DNA from: Saonia flava | GTDB lineage: Bacteria; Bacteroidota; Bacteroidia; Flavobacteriales; Flavobacteriaceae | DNA: 64,000 nucleotides | Assembly: GCF_011927795.1 (NCBI RefSeq) | Contig: NZ_JAATJJ010000001.1 | Coordinates: 2,481,062-2,545,061, forward strand | Direction: 5' to 3' | Shown here: piece after piece, positions 22,813-30,869 of the stretch | Layout of the letters: every line of letters starts with the position of its first letter | How positions within the stretch are numbered: position 1 is the first letter of the stretch | The notes under the pieces: model-generated | Seen by the model: only the letters and a program-made list of their open reading frames with translations | Database searches by the model: none | Told to the model about the DNA's origin: nothing | Made by a program: the position numbers and the translations under genes

Positions 22813-24277
22813 GAAAGAAAAGATACTTGTCCTAGGGTCTGGGTTTTCTTCAATGGCATCGTCATGTTATCTGGCTAAAGCTGGCTATGATGTGACTGTA
22901 TTGGAGAAAAACAGTGCTATTGGCGGTCGGGCCAGAGTTTTTAAAAAACAAGGGTTTAAGTTTGATATGGGCCCCACGTGGTATTGGATGCCCGATGTTT
23001 TTGAGCGTTTTTTCAATGACTTTGGAAAAAAGCCATCCGATTATTATCAGTTGGAAAAACTGAGTCCGGCCTATGAAGTCGTTTTTGACACCTTAAAATC
23101 TATTGTTATTCCTGATAACCTTTCGGAAATATGTGAAGTTTTTGAAAAGGAAGAGAAAGGAAGTTCCAAATACTTAATGGAATTTATTAATGCCGCTAAA
23201 TCCAACTATGAAGTAGCCATAAAGGATTTGGTGTATAGACCCGGGGAGTCGATCACGGAACTCATCACCCCGGTTACCATTAAAAGGGCTCATCAATTTT
23301 TTAGAAGTATAAGCAAGCAGGTGCGGGGAAATATAAAAAGCCAAAAACTGATTCAAATACTGGAGTTTCCAGTGCTTTTTCTGGGCGCAAAACCGAGTGA
23401 TACTCCTTCTTTCTATAATTTTATGAACTATGCCGATTTTGGACTTGGAACATGGCACCCCAAAGGAGGAATGTTTCAAGTGGTTAGGGCAATGGAGGAC
23501 TTGGCCATAAGTTTGGGAGTAAAAATTAAGACCAATAGTGAAGCAAATAAAATTGTGGTTAAAAACGGAACAGCTACCGGGGTCATGGTCAACAATGAGT
23601 TTCTGGAGGCGGATATTGTACTAAGTGGGGCAGATTATCACCATACAGAAAGCCTTTTGGATACTTCCTATAGACAGTATTCTGAAGCCTATTGGGATAA
23701 AAGGACCTTTGCACCATCATCCCTTCTTTTTTATGTGGGGTTCGACAAAAAGCTTAAAAACGTATCCCACCACACCTTATTTTTTGATACTGTTTTTGAT
23801 GAGCACGCCCAAGCAATTTACGACCACCCATCATGGCCCGTGAAACCTCTATTTTATGGTAGTTTCCCAAGTGTCACGGATGCATCTTTTGCACCAGAGG
23901 GTAAAGAGGCTGCTGTTTTTTTGATTCCTATTGCGCCAGGTATAGAAGATGAGCCTAAAATAAGAGACTATTATTTTGAACAAATAATTGATAGATTTGA
24001 AAAATTGACAGGCCAAGAAGTAAGGAGCAACATCCTATTCAAGGAATCCTATTGCGTAAAGGATTTTATAGATGACTACAATTCATATAAGGGAAATGCC
24101 TATGGATTGGCAAATACATTGAGACAGACTGCTTTTTTAAGGCCAAAGATTAAAAGCAAAAAAGTGAAGAATTTGTATTTTACCGGACAATTAACGGTTC
24201 CCGGACCAGGCGTTCCACCAGCATTGATTTCTGGCAAGATTGCTGCAAGTTTAATAAAAAACAATTTTAACTCATAA
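22811..24277 (+). CDS. crtI: Phytoene desaturase
   Basis: This 488-residue flavoprotein converts phytoene to lycopene by successive desaturations at the membrane. The FAD-binding motif is VLGSGFSSMASSCYLAKAGY (residues about 6-25), followed by VLEKNSAIGGRAR. The C-terminal family signature is LYFTGQLTVPGPGVPPALIS. Length and order match bacterial CrtI. It is first in the plus-strand operon crtI-crtB-crtZ-crtY, with a five-base gap to crtB. The operator-containing promoter directly in front implies regulation by the MerR protein at the end of the locus. No GGPP synthase gene is in the window. Confidence 0.97.
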   Translation: MKEKILVLGSGFSSMASSCYLAKAGYDVTVLEKNSAIGGRARVFKKQGFKFDMGPTWYWMPDVFERFFNDFGKKPSDYYQLEKLSPAYEVVFDTLKSIVIPDNLSEICEVFEKEEKGSSKYLMEFINAAKSNYEVAIKDLVYRPGESITELITPVTIKRAHQFFRSISKQVRGNIKSQKLIQILEFPVLFLGAKPSDTPSFYNFMNYADFGLGTWHPKGGMFQVVRAMEDLAISLGVKIKTNSEANKIVVKNGTATGVMVNNEFLEADIVLSGADYHHTESLLDTSYRQYSEAYWDKRTFAPSSLLFYVGFDKKLKNVSHHTLFFDTVFDEHAQAIYDHPSWPVKPLFYGSFPSVTDASFAPEGKEAAVFLIPIAPGIEDEPKIRDYYFEQIIDRFEKLTGQEVRSNILFKESYCVKDFIDDYNSYKGNAYGLANTLRQTAFLRPKIKSKKVKNLYFTGQLTVPGPGVPPALISGKIAASLIKNNFNS

Positions 24278-24282
24278 ATGAT

Positions 24283-25119
24283 ATGAAAAAGTTATTTGAT
24301 GATGTTTCCGTAAACTGTAGTAAGTTGGTAACAAGGACCTACAGCACTTCTTTTTCATTGGCTGTTAAGATGTTGGCACCTTCCATTAGAAATGCCATTT
24401 ATAGTGTCTATGGATTTGTAAGATTTGCAGATGAAATAGTGGATTCTTTTCATGATTTTGATAAAGAAAAATTGATCAATAAGTTTGAAGAGGATTATTA
24501 CAAAGCCTTTGAAGAAGGCATTAGTTTAAATCCTATACTTCATTCCTTTCAGTTAACAGTAAAAGAATATCAAATTGATGATGAGCTTATACAGGCTTTC
24601 TTAAAAAGCATGAAACTGGACCTTCATAAATCCGACTATACCAAGGAGGAGTATGAAAAATATATTTATGGCTCCGCAGATGTAGTGGGCCTTATGTGTT
24701 TAAAGGTTTTTGTGAACGGAGACCAGGAGAAATACAATGAATTAAAAGAATCTGCAATGCGCTTAGGTTCCGCATTTCAGAAAGTAAATTTCTTAAGGGA
24801 TTTAAAAGATGATTTCGAGGTCCTAAACAGAACCTATTTTCCCAATGTAAACATGGCCGATTTGGATGCGGATTCCAAACTGAAAATCATTGAAGAAATA
24901 GAGGAGGACTTTAATGTGGCCTATAGAGGTGTCTTAAAATTACCTAGGGAAGCCAAATTTGGAGTGTATACGGCATATGTTTATTACAAACGTCTCTTGC
25001 ACAAACTAAAAAAAACTCCGTCCAAAGAAATTATGAACACAAGGATTAGGGTTTCAAATCCTCGTAAATTGGGATTACTTGCCAAATCTTTTGTAACTTA
25101 TAAGTTAAATTTATTGTAG
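24283..25119 (+). CDS. crtB: Phytoene synthase
   Basis: This 278-residue enzyme condenses two geranylgeranyl diphosphate molecules to phytoene. It shows both Asp-rich Mg/diphosphate motifs of squalene/phytoene synthases: D50-EIV-D54 in FVRFADEIVDSFHDF, and NFLRDLKDD near residue 175. The membrane-proximal LMCLKVF and QKVNFLRD segments are normal. The gene lies five bases after crtI and four before crtZ, within one operon. It should supply substrate for CrtI. Confidence 0.97.
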   Translation: MKKLFDDVSVNCSKLVTRTYSTSFSLAVKMLAPSIRNAIYSVYGFVRFADEIVDSFHDFDKEKLINKFEEDYYKAFEEGISLNPILHSFQLTVKEYQIDDELIQAFLKSMKLDLHKSDYTKEEYEKYIYGSADVVGLMCLKVFVNGDQEKYNELKESAMRLGSAFQKVNFLRDLKDDFEVLNRTYFPNVNMADLDADSKLKIIEEIEEDFNVAYRGVLKLPREAKFGVYTAYVYYKRLLHKLKKTPSKEIMNTRIRVSNPRKLGLLAKSFVTYKLNLL

Positions 25120-25123
25120 TGAT

Positions 25124-25570
25124 ATGATAATCTTGTATATAGCGATAACAGTACTTACTTTTTTGTTGATGGAAGGGGTAACATGGCTTACGCACAGGTT
25201 TGTTATGCATGGATTTATGTGGTACTTCCATGAAGATCATCATCAACCCAAATACCCGGACACTTTTGAAAGAAATGATATTTTCTTTGTCATTTTTGCC
25301 ATCCCCAGTATTGTGCTCTTTTATCTTGGTTTCCAAGAAGGTTTAAATTATAGGTTTTTTATAGGTTTGGGAATATTGTTTTACGGCATTGCGTACTTTT
25401 TAATACACGATGTGTTGATTCATCAACGCTTTAAATGGTTCAAGAAAACAAACAACAAGTATCTTATTGGCTTGCGAAAGGCGCATAAAACCCATCATAA
25501 ACATTTGGGAAAGGAAGAGGGAGAATGTTTTGGAATGCTATGGGTTCCTTATAAATATTTTAAAATGTAA
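25124..25570 (+). CDS. crtZ: Beta-carotene hydroxylase (fatty-acid hydroxylase superfamily)
   Basis: This 148-residue membrane diiron hydroxylase has the expected His clusters: H24-RFVM-H29, H36-ED-H39-H40, HDVLIH, and HKTHHKH near residue 125. It hydroxylates the beta-rings at C3 and C3' to give zeaxanthin. Three to four membrane helices are predicted. The gene starts four bases after crtB, and crtY starts directly after its stop (no gap). The ring hydroxylase between crtB and the cyclase points to zeaxanthin as the end product in this window; no ketolase (crtW) is seen. Confidence 0.93.
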   Translation: MIILYIAITVLTFLLMEGVTWLTHRFVMHGFMWYFHEDHHQPKYPDTFERNDIFFVIFAIPSIVLFYLGFQEGLNYRFFIGLGILFYGIAYFLIHDVLIHQRFKWFKKTNNKYLIGLRKAHKTHHKHLGKEEGECFGMLWVPYKYFKM

Positions 25571-26254
25571 ATGTCACTCTACTTAATTTTAAATCTTGCT
25601 TCTATAAGTATTCCCTTTCTCTATAGCTTTAATAAAAAAATGAACTATATAAAATGGTGGAAACAAGTTTTCCTTTCCATTTTTATTGTTGCCTTCCTAT
25701 TTATAGTTTGGGACATTATTTTTACAAGAAATGGGGTATGGGGCTTTAACAATTCCTATTTGACTGGCCTTTATATTTTTAATCTGCCTATAGAAGAATG
25801 GTTATTTTTTATTTGCATTCCCTACGCAAGTATTTTTATTCATTATGCATTTCAACACTTTTTTCCTAATATCAGACTGAGTGTATTGAGCACAAGGACC
25901 ATTACAATTGCATTGATACTACTAATTTCTGCTATTTTAATACTGAATTTGGATAAGGCCTATACTTTTTATAATTACGGATTTTTGTTATTGATTCTGG
26001 TTTTTTGCTTGTTTACCAAGAACAAGGAATTAGAAGTGTTTTATCTTACCTTCCTTATCATATTAATTCCTTTTTTTATTGTAAATGGAATTTTAACGGG
26101 TAGTTTTATTCCGAATGAGGTTGTATGGTATAACGATTTGGAGAATCTAGGAATTAGAATTGGAACTATTCCCATAGAAGATATTGGCTATGCATTTAAT
26201 ATGTTGTTTTTAAATATTCTCCTTATAGAAAAGTTTAAGTCAACAGTAAAGTAG
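25571..26254 (+). CDS. crtY: Lycopene cyclase, CrtYcd type
   Basis: This 227-residue polytopic protein is a fused form of the two-subunit lycopene cyclase (CrtYc-CrtYd, carR-type) found in Bacteroidota and Actinobacteria. Two copies of the small cyclase motif are visible: P73-IEEW in the first half and PIEDIGYAFNML near residue 202. It has about six to seven membrane helices and converts lycopene to beta-carotene. It starts directly after the crtZ stop. It is the last enzyme gene of the operon; the MerR gene follows after 62 bases with its own promoter. Confidence 0.92.
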   Translation: MSLYLILNLASISIPFLYSFNKKMNYIKWWKQVFLSIFIVAFLFIVWDIIFTRNGVWGFNNSYLTGLYIFNLPIEEWLFFICIPYASIFIHYAFQHFFPNIRLSVLSTRTITIALILLISAILILNLDKAYTFYNYGFLLLILVFCLFTKNKELEVFYLTFLIILIPFFIVNGILTGSFIPNEVVWYNDLENLGIRIGTIPIEDIGYAFNMLFLNILLIEKFKSTVK

Positions 26255-26287
26255 CTGAAAAATATAGCTGTACTTAACTAAATGCTT

Positions 26288-26301
26288 TATTTTTGTTTAA
26301 C
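26288..26301 (+). promoter_or_regulatory. Promoter and operator of the MerR gene
   Basis: The -7 box TATTTTTG at 26288-26295 overlaps the motif TTTGTTTAAC at 26292-26301, which is the same core found in the inverted repeat at the crtI promoter. It lies about 16 bases before the ATG at 26317. This arrangement suggests autoregulation by the encoded repressor. Confidence 0.65.
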
Positions 26302-26316
26302 GCAAAGAAGATTTTG

Positions 26317-27240
26317 ATGAACGGGATTAAAACGATTTTTAGCATAAAAGATTTAGAAAATCTCTCTGGAATAAAGGCCCATACGATTAGAATTTGGGAA
26401 AAGCGTTACAATTTATTTTCACCAAAACGTACGGATACCAATATTCGCTTTTATAGCCAGGATACACTTATAAAGTTATTGAATATTACGTTGTTGTATG
26501 AAAATGGCTTTAAAATTTCCAAAATTTCGCGTTTAACGGAAACTGAAATTATATCAAACTGTAAAAGTATTATTTCAGAAAAAGCCGTAAAAAATAGGAT
26601 GATCAACGACCTAAAGTTGGCCATGCTCAATTTTGACCAACCTCTTTTTGAAGAAGTGTATCAAAAATTAGCAAGGCAATACGATTTTCAGGACATCTAT
26701 GTTTCCTATTTTATTCCTTTTTTAAGTGAAATTGGTTTGCTATGGCATACGCATACCATAAATCCGGCCCATGAACATTTTATAACCTCATTAATAAAGC
26801 AGAAAATTTTAATAGCAACAGAAAAGCTTTTGGGCACCCTGCCGAAATATCATGATAGGCGTTTTATCTTATTCTTGCCCTTAAACGAAATACATGAAAT
26901 AGGGTTGGTGTATGCTAATTATGAGATATTAAAATCTGGGTATTCAACGATTTATTTGGGGCAGTCGCTACCTATAAGCTCCCTAAAATCCTTTTTAAAT
27001 TCATCCAATGAAATAACATTTGTAACTTATTTTACTGTAGAACCTAAGACCAACAAAATCTATGAATATTTGGATGAAATACATGGCGAGATTCTTTCTA
27101 AATGCAATGGCGAACTTTGGGTACTTGGGAGTAAAACTAATGAAATTGAGAAAGATAAACTTCCCGATAAAATAAATATATTGAAGGTTGAAGAAATGAT
27201 GGAGAAATTAAATGAGCACTCCAAACTTGTGGTAAAATAG
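26317..27240 (+). CDS. MerR-family B12-binding regulator (CarH-like photoreceptor candidate)
   Basis: I use the ATG at 26317 (307 residues); an upstream TTG would lie inside the promoter box. Residues about 5-75 are a MerR winged helix (FSIKDLENLSGIKAHTIRIWEKRY). Residues about 95-175 are the helical cobalamin cap, with the CarH signature W143-x9-E153-H154. From 185 the Rossmann-like B12 domain carries E191-x-H193-x2-G196, whose His would be the lower axial cobalt ligand, and YLGQSLPIS near 215. In CarH, adenosylcobalamin binding gives a dark tetramer that represses crt genes and light breaks it. Position just after the crt operon, the shared TTTGTTTAA sites and both motifs support that role here. 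Ligand and light response are not shown by the sequence. Confidence 0.9.
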   Translation: MNGIKTIFSIKDLENLSGIKAHTIRIWEKRYNLFSPKRTDTNIRFYSQDTLIKLLNITLLYENGFKISKISRLTETEIISNCKSIISEKAVKNRMINDLKLAMLNFDQPLFEEVYQKLARQYDFQDIYVSYFIPFLSEIGLLWHTHTINPAHEHFITSLIKQKILIATEKLLGTLPKYHDRRFILFLPLNEIHEIGLVYANYEILKSGYSTIYLGQSLPISSLKSFLNSSNEITFVTYFTVEPKTNKIYEYLDEIHGEILSKCNGELWVLGSKTNEIEKDKLPDKINILKVEEMMEKLNEHSKLVVK

Positions 27241-27248
27241 AATAGGCT

Positions 27249-27710
27249 ATGATAAAATACCTAGTAATACTCATGACAAGTATCTGTGCCAATTTGGGTT
27301 CCAGTTGTGATGATATGGAGTTGTGTAGGGAAACATACCACAAAATAACCTCCGAACAGGATTTGTTGGATTTTTTGAATGTTTTTGAAGAAGCCGATTG
27401 TTATTTGGCAAAGCCATATAAGGCTTCGGCTATCATGCATAAGGCGGCATTTACCATTTTTCCACATAAAAAAATGAGGTATTTTAAATTGGGTAAAAAC
27501 CAACTTGAAGAGTTCATTAAAAATAACCCAAGTGATATAGAAGGTAGGTATGTAAGGGTAATGACGCAGGCAAATATCCCTTCGATTTTGGGTTATAAAG
27601 ACCATATGGAGGGTGACGTCCTATTTATTAAAAATAATATTAAACATTCCAACTTGCCCGATAATTACAAAGAGTTGATTTTGAAAAACATTGCAGAAAT
27701 TAAATTTTAG
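27249..27710 (+). CDS. Secreted protein of unknown function linked to the crt regulator
   Basis: This 153-residue protein starts MIKYLVILMTSICANLGSSC, a probable signal peptide. The mature part is helical with four Cys residues in the N-terminal half, and contains LGKNQLEEFIKNNPSDIEGRYVRVMTQANIPSILGYKDHMEGDVLFI. It begins eight bases after the regulator stop and so is very likely in the same transcript. No catalytic motif is recognised. Its stop overlaps by four bases the stop of a convergent lipoprotein gene. It may be a periplasmic accessory to carotenoid or light response, but that is guesswork from position. Confidence 0.65.
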   Translation: MIKYLVILMTSICANLGSSCDDMELCRETYHKITSEQDLLDFLNVFEEADCYLAKPYKASAIMHKAAFTIFPHKKMRYFKLGKNQLEEFIKNNPSDIEGRYVRVMTQANIPSILGYKDHMEGDVLFIKNNIKHSNLPDNYKELILKNIAEIKF

Positions 27711-28528
27711 TTCATTTCCAGAGAAATATTCTCACATATAACCCGTAAATCAGCTGTGGAGGAACTGGAGGATATGGCAGTGTAAATATTAAAACCCACC
27801 TGTAAGGTATTGGGTAAGTCGGGTCTTTCATATGTAATGACTAAGTTCCAATCAGATGCATTTATATCCCTAGAATAAAGTGAAAATGTGCTTCCGCTTC
27901 TTACCATTCTCAACTCATGGTTAGAAGAACTCTCTGGAATTGCCTCATAGGAAGAATTACCGTTAGTGGTGGATTTATGTTCTACGCCAACCTCATCCAT
28001 TCCATCGTTCACAGTTTCCGGAGTATTTCCAGCAACCACATGTACATAGTTTTCACTATTGGTGTCATTTGGATTACGGGCCATGAGCCCACCTAGACAC
28101 ACTTCACAGTTAGGTGCCAACATTTGGTTGCTTTTACGTCTAACATTTACCGCAGCAATAAAGGTAAAATCTCCTGTGATTGTCTGGTATAGTAGGCCGC
28201 CTTGAGCGCTATGGTACCAAATGGCATTTTGTTCCAAATCTAAAGCAAGGCCATTGTTTGTAGGCTCAACAGAAAACACTTCTTTATTGAAAAGGCTCCA
28301 AACCGTTCCATTAATTTCAATCTCATTCTCAGAAGTCTCCTCCTCTTCATTTTCAGATACTTCTTCTTCTTCTTCTTCTTCTTCAATTTCCTCATTATTG
28401 GTTTCATCTATCTGTTCTTCATTGGAACTGTTTTCATCATTTGAAATAGGCTCTATGGTATCCTGTGAACAGGACAAAACAATTAAAAAAGAAAGAATAC
28501 AAATAAGGTGGTCAAATATATTTTTCAT
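27707..28528 (-). CDS. Acidic-linker lipoprotein with concanavalin-like domain
   Basis: This 273-residue protein starts MKNIFDHLICILSFLIVLSC, a lipobox ending in Cys20. A low-complexity linker of Glu, Asn and Ser (residues about 26-75, with runs of Glu) precedes a beta-sandwich of about 190 residues: WYHSAQGGLLYQTITGDFTFIAAVNVR, GLMARNPND and HELRMVRSGSTFSLYSRD, which resembles the DUF1349/laminin-G-like family. The protein should be displayed on the cell surface or periplasmic face and may bind carbohydrate. The Glu run comes from a GAA-type trinucleotide tract on this strand. It is divergent from a GH10 xylanase, which fits a role in plant polysaccharide use. Binding specificity is unknown. 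Confidence 0.75.
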   Translation of the reverse strand: MKNIFDHLICILSFLIVLSCSQDTIEPISNDENSSNEEQIDETNNEEIEEEEEEEEVSENEEEETSENEIEINGTVWSLFNKEVFSVEPTNNGLALDLEQNAIWYHSAQGGLLYQTITGDFTFIAAVNVRRKSNQMLAPNCEVCLGGLMARNPNDTNSENYVHVVAGNTPETVNDGMDEVGVEHKSTTNGNSSYEAIPESSSNHELRMVRSGSTFSLYSRDINASDWNLVITYERPDLPNTLQVGFNIYTAISSSSSTADLRVICENISLEMN

Positions 28529-28730
28529 AAAATCAAAATTTGGACGATTTAGACATTTCGAAAGGGTAATAACCTGTTCATCAATGTTTTAAATAGTATA
28601 AAACGGAAAAATCCAGTAAATAGTATTACAGTGTGTCAATCAGTAACTTAGGAATGGAGACAAATTTTAAACCCCATAAATACATGTGGATAAAAAAATG
28701 ACTAATTTGTTAGTCAAATTCCAGATACTC

Positions 28731-29891
28731 ATGAAAAAATACGCGCTCTGTCTAACAGCATTTTTAACCCTTGTAGGTTGTGCAGAAACCGAAACCAAGG
28801 AAAAAACCGAGACTAAATCTTCATTAAAAGAGGCATATGATGGTGCTTTTCTTATAGGTAGTGCCCTTAACGGGGCTATAGTTTCGGGTGAGGACAAAGT
28901 TTCCCAAGACATTGTTTTGGAGCAGTTTAATACAATTACCATAGAAAATGCAATGAAAGCGGGTCCTATAAATCCGGAGCCAGGAATTTATAATTATGGC
29001 CCAGCTGATGATTATGTGGCTTTTGGGGAAAAGAACAATATGTTCATTATAGGGCATACCTTGGTGTGGCATAACCAGACACCGGCTTGGTTCTTTCAGG
29101 ATGAAAACGGTAACCCCAATACTCCAGAAGCCCAGAAAGAACGCTTGCGCTCCCATATAGAAACCATTGCGGGAAGATACGCCGGTAAAGTACATGCATG
29201 GGATGTTGTAAATGAAGTAATAGACAACGATGGGTCCTATAGGCCTACCACTTGGGTAAATGGGATTGGAAATGGAGATGAACTGGTAAAACTATCGTTT
29301 AAGTATGCCAGTGAGTATGCTCCAGATACCGAGTTATATTACAATGATTTTAATGCTTGGCGGCCCGAAAAAAGAGATGGAATTGTTAGGTTGGTGCGGA
29401 TGTTGCAAAAGGAAGGAATTCGTATAGACGGTGTGGGTATTCAAGGACATTGGGGTCTTAATTATCCCAAAACGGAATACATAGAAGCTGCAATTGATTC
29501 CTTTGCCTCTCTTGGGGTAAAGGTGATGATTACCGAGTTGGATGTAGATGTACTTCCCCTGACCAAAGAGGGGCAGATTATTGGCACTGGGATGCTGCAC
29601 CCACAATATCAATTGGAGGAATTTAGGGAGTTTTTAAACCCATACCCGGATAGTTTACCAGCGGCCCAGCAAAAGGAATTGGCCGACCGTTATGCCGAAT
29701 TGTTTGGCATCTTCTATAAGAAACGGGATAAAATAGACAGGGTGACGCTTTGGGGCGTACACGATGATATGTCATGGAAAAATGGGTATCCCATTGCCAA
29801 TCGTACCAACTATACACTTTTGTACAATCGGGAGAAAAAACCCAAATTGGCACAAAAAGCTGTTTTGGGGGTACCTAAAAAGACAGAATGA
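28731..29891 (+). CDS. Endo-1,4-beta-xylanase (GH10), lipoprotein
   Basis: I use the ATG at 28731 (386 residues, MKKYALCLTAFLTLVGCAE), because a GTG 15 codons upstream would bury the lipobox LVGC. The mature protein is a single GH10 catalytic domain. The acid/base Glu lies in HAWDVVNEVID and the nucleophile Glu in VMITELDVDVLP; VGIQGHWGLNYP and DEVTLWGV-type text (DRVTLWGVHDDMSW) complete the active site. It cuts xylan internally. As a lipoprotein it would sit on the outer membrane. Neighbouring genes are a divergent carbohydrate-binding-like lipoprotein and small membrane proteins; no SusC/SusD pair is seen, so this is a minimal locus rather than a full utilisation locus. Confidence 0.95.
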   Translation: MKKYALCLTAFLTLVGCAETETKEKTETKSSLKEAYDGAFLIGSALNGAIVSGEDKVSQDIVLEQFNTITIENAMKAGPINPEPGIYNYGPADDYVAFGEKNNMFIIGHTLVWHNQTPAWFFQDENGNPNTPEAQKERLRSHIETIAGRYAGKVHAWDVVNEVIDNDGSYRPTTWVNGIGNGDELVKLSFKYASEYAPDTELYYNDFNAWRPEKRDGIVRLVRMLQKEGIRIDGVGIQGHWGLNYPKTEYIEAAIDSFASLGVKVMITELDVDVLPLTKEGQIIGTGMLHPQYQLEEFREFLNPYPDSLPAAQQKELADRYAELFGIFYKKRDKIDRVTLWGVHDDMSWKNGYPIANRTNYTLLYNREKKPKLAQKAVLGVPKKTE

Positions 29892-29923
29892 TGTTTTATT
29901 ATAGTTGTCCACTTTTTTATTAG

Positions 29924-30259
29924 TTAAAAGTATCTAATTAAAACCAACACAAGTCCAATTAGAAAGATAGTGGTAAAAATAATTTTATTGTACTTGGCCA
30001 ACCAATTAGGAAGATAAATATCAAAATTATCTTTTTGTGAATCTGAATATTTTCTTGCCCAAATGGTTAGGGGACAGAACATTTTAAAGATTAAAAGCAC
30101 CAGTCCTTCTCCAACTATAAAGGCAATTGCAATCCAAGTAAAAAGGGTAATCTTATTTTTAATTCCAGAGTATAAAATGTAGAATATAAGAACCACAAAA
30201 AACAGCCATATTAGAGTGTGGATCCATTTAATAACTTTTAATTTTGAAGATTCATTCAT
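29924..30259 (-). CDS. Small membrane protein, DUF2784-like
   Basis: This 111-residue protein has three predicted membrane helices (about residues 12-30, 38-60 and 88-110). The stretch FCPLTIWARKY between helices 2 and 3 resembles the CPLT segment of DUF2784 membrane proteins. The gene is convergent with the xylanase gene. Function unknown. I call the family tentatively from the motif and topology. Confidence 0.65.
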   Translation of the reverse strand: MNESSKLKVIKWIHTLIWLFFVVLIFYILYSGIKNKITLFTWIAIAFIVGEGLVLLIFKMFCPLTIWARKYSDSQKDNFDIYLPNWLAKYNKIIFTTIFLIGLVLVLIRYF

Positions 30260-30302
30260 ACAATATCAAAAGGATTCAGGTTGTGTTACTTGTAATCTTA
30301 TT

Positions 30303-30791
30303 TTAAAAGGCATACCCTAAGCTTACACCCACTGTAATAAAACTAGTATTGGCCCTAAAAATAAAACCTCCTTTAGGTTTTTGATAACGATATCCAACAG
30401 TAGCTATGGGATGCACAAAAGTATAATCCGAGTCTTTGCCTACAAAGACATTTCCATTCAGTTCAAAATGACCATTTTTCTTTCCTGTCAACATCGTAAT
30501 TCCACCTAAACCACCATAACCATTGGCTGCTCCAAAAAACTGTGCCGCCGCTCCTGCTCCCAAACGACCATACCAGGTTACTTCCTTGGCTGAGTATATT
30601 TGCCTTTCATAATTAATAGAGGCCTGAGCAAATATCCCTAGAAATGTATCTACATACACATTGTTTTTACTTAAATCTATTGCTGTAGTCGATTGCGCCG
30701 ATATTAAATATGTGCCACATAAAAACACCAGGCCAAGCAGTGCTATTTTACTTAATAACTTTGATTTCTTCTTTTGTTTGGTTTTCGTCAT
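30303..30791 (-). CDS. Secreted beta-rich protein (possible small outer-membrane barrel)
   Basis: This 162-residue protein has a basic N-terminus followed by a signal peptide (LLSKIALLGLVFLCGTYLISAQ). The mature part alternates polar and hydrophobic residues in strands (VYVDTFLGIFAQASINYERQIY, WYGRLGAGAAAQFFG, GFIFRANTSFITVGVSLGYAF) and ends in an aromatic residue, as barrel proteins often do. About eight strands could be formed. It lies 43 bases upstream of the small membrane protein gene on the same strand. No named family could be assigned. An outer-membrane location is inferred. Confidence 0.65.
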   Translation of the reverse strand: MTKTKQKKKSKLLSKIALLGLVFLCGTYLISAQSTTAIDLSKNNVYVDTFLGIFAQASINYERQIYSAKEVTWYGRLGAGAAAQFFGAANGYGGLGGITMLTGKKNGHFELNGNVFVGKDSDYTFVHPIATVGYRYQKPKGGFIFRANTSFITVGVSLGYAF

Positions 30792-30869
30792 TGAGATATT
30801 TCTAAGCTAACTATTATCTGCTTAAGGGCAATCTTGGTTAGCAATGATAATGAAGATACTATAAAATGG

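Noticed and set aside
26293-26316. TTG start of the MerR frame upstream of ATG 26317
   Set aside because: It falls inside the -7 box TATTTTTG and would need transcription to start even earlier; the ATG gives the normal MerR N-terminus.
28361-28385. CTT tract as an on/off phase-variation switch
   Set aside because: A trinucleotide repeat inside a coding frame changes length but not frame, so it cannot switch the gene on or off.
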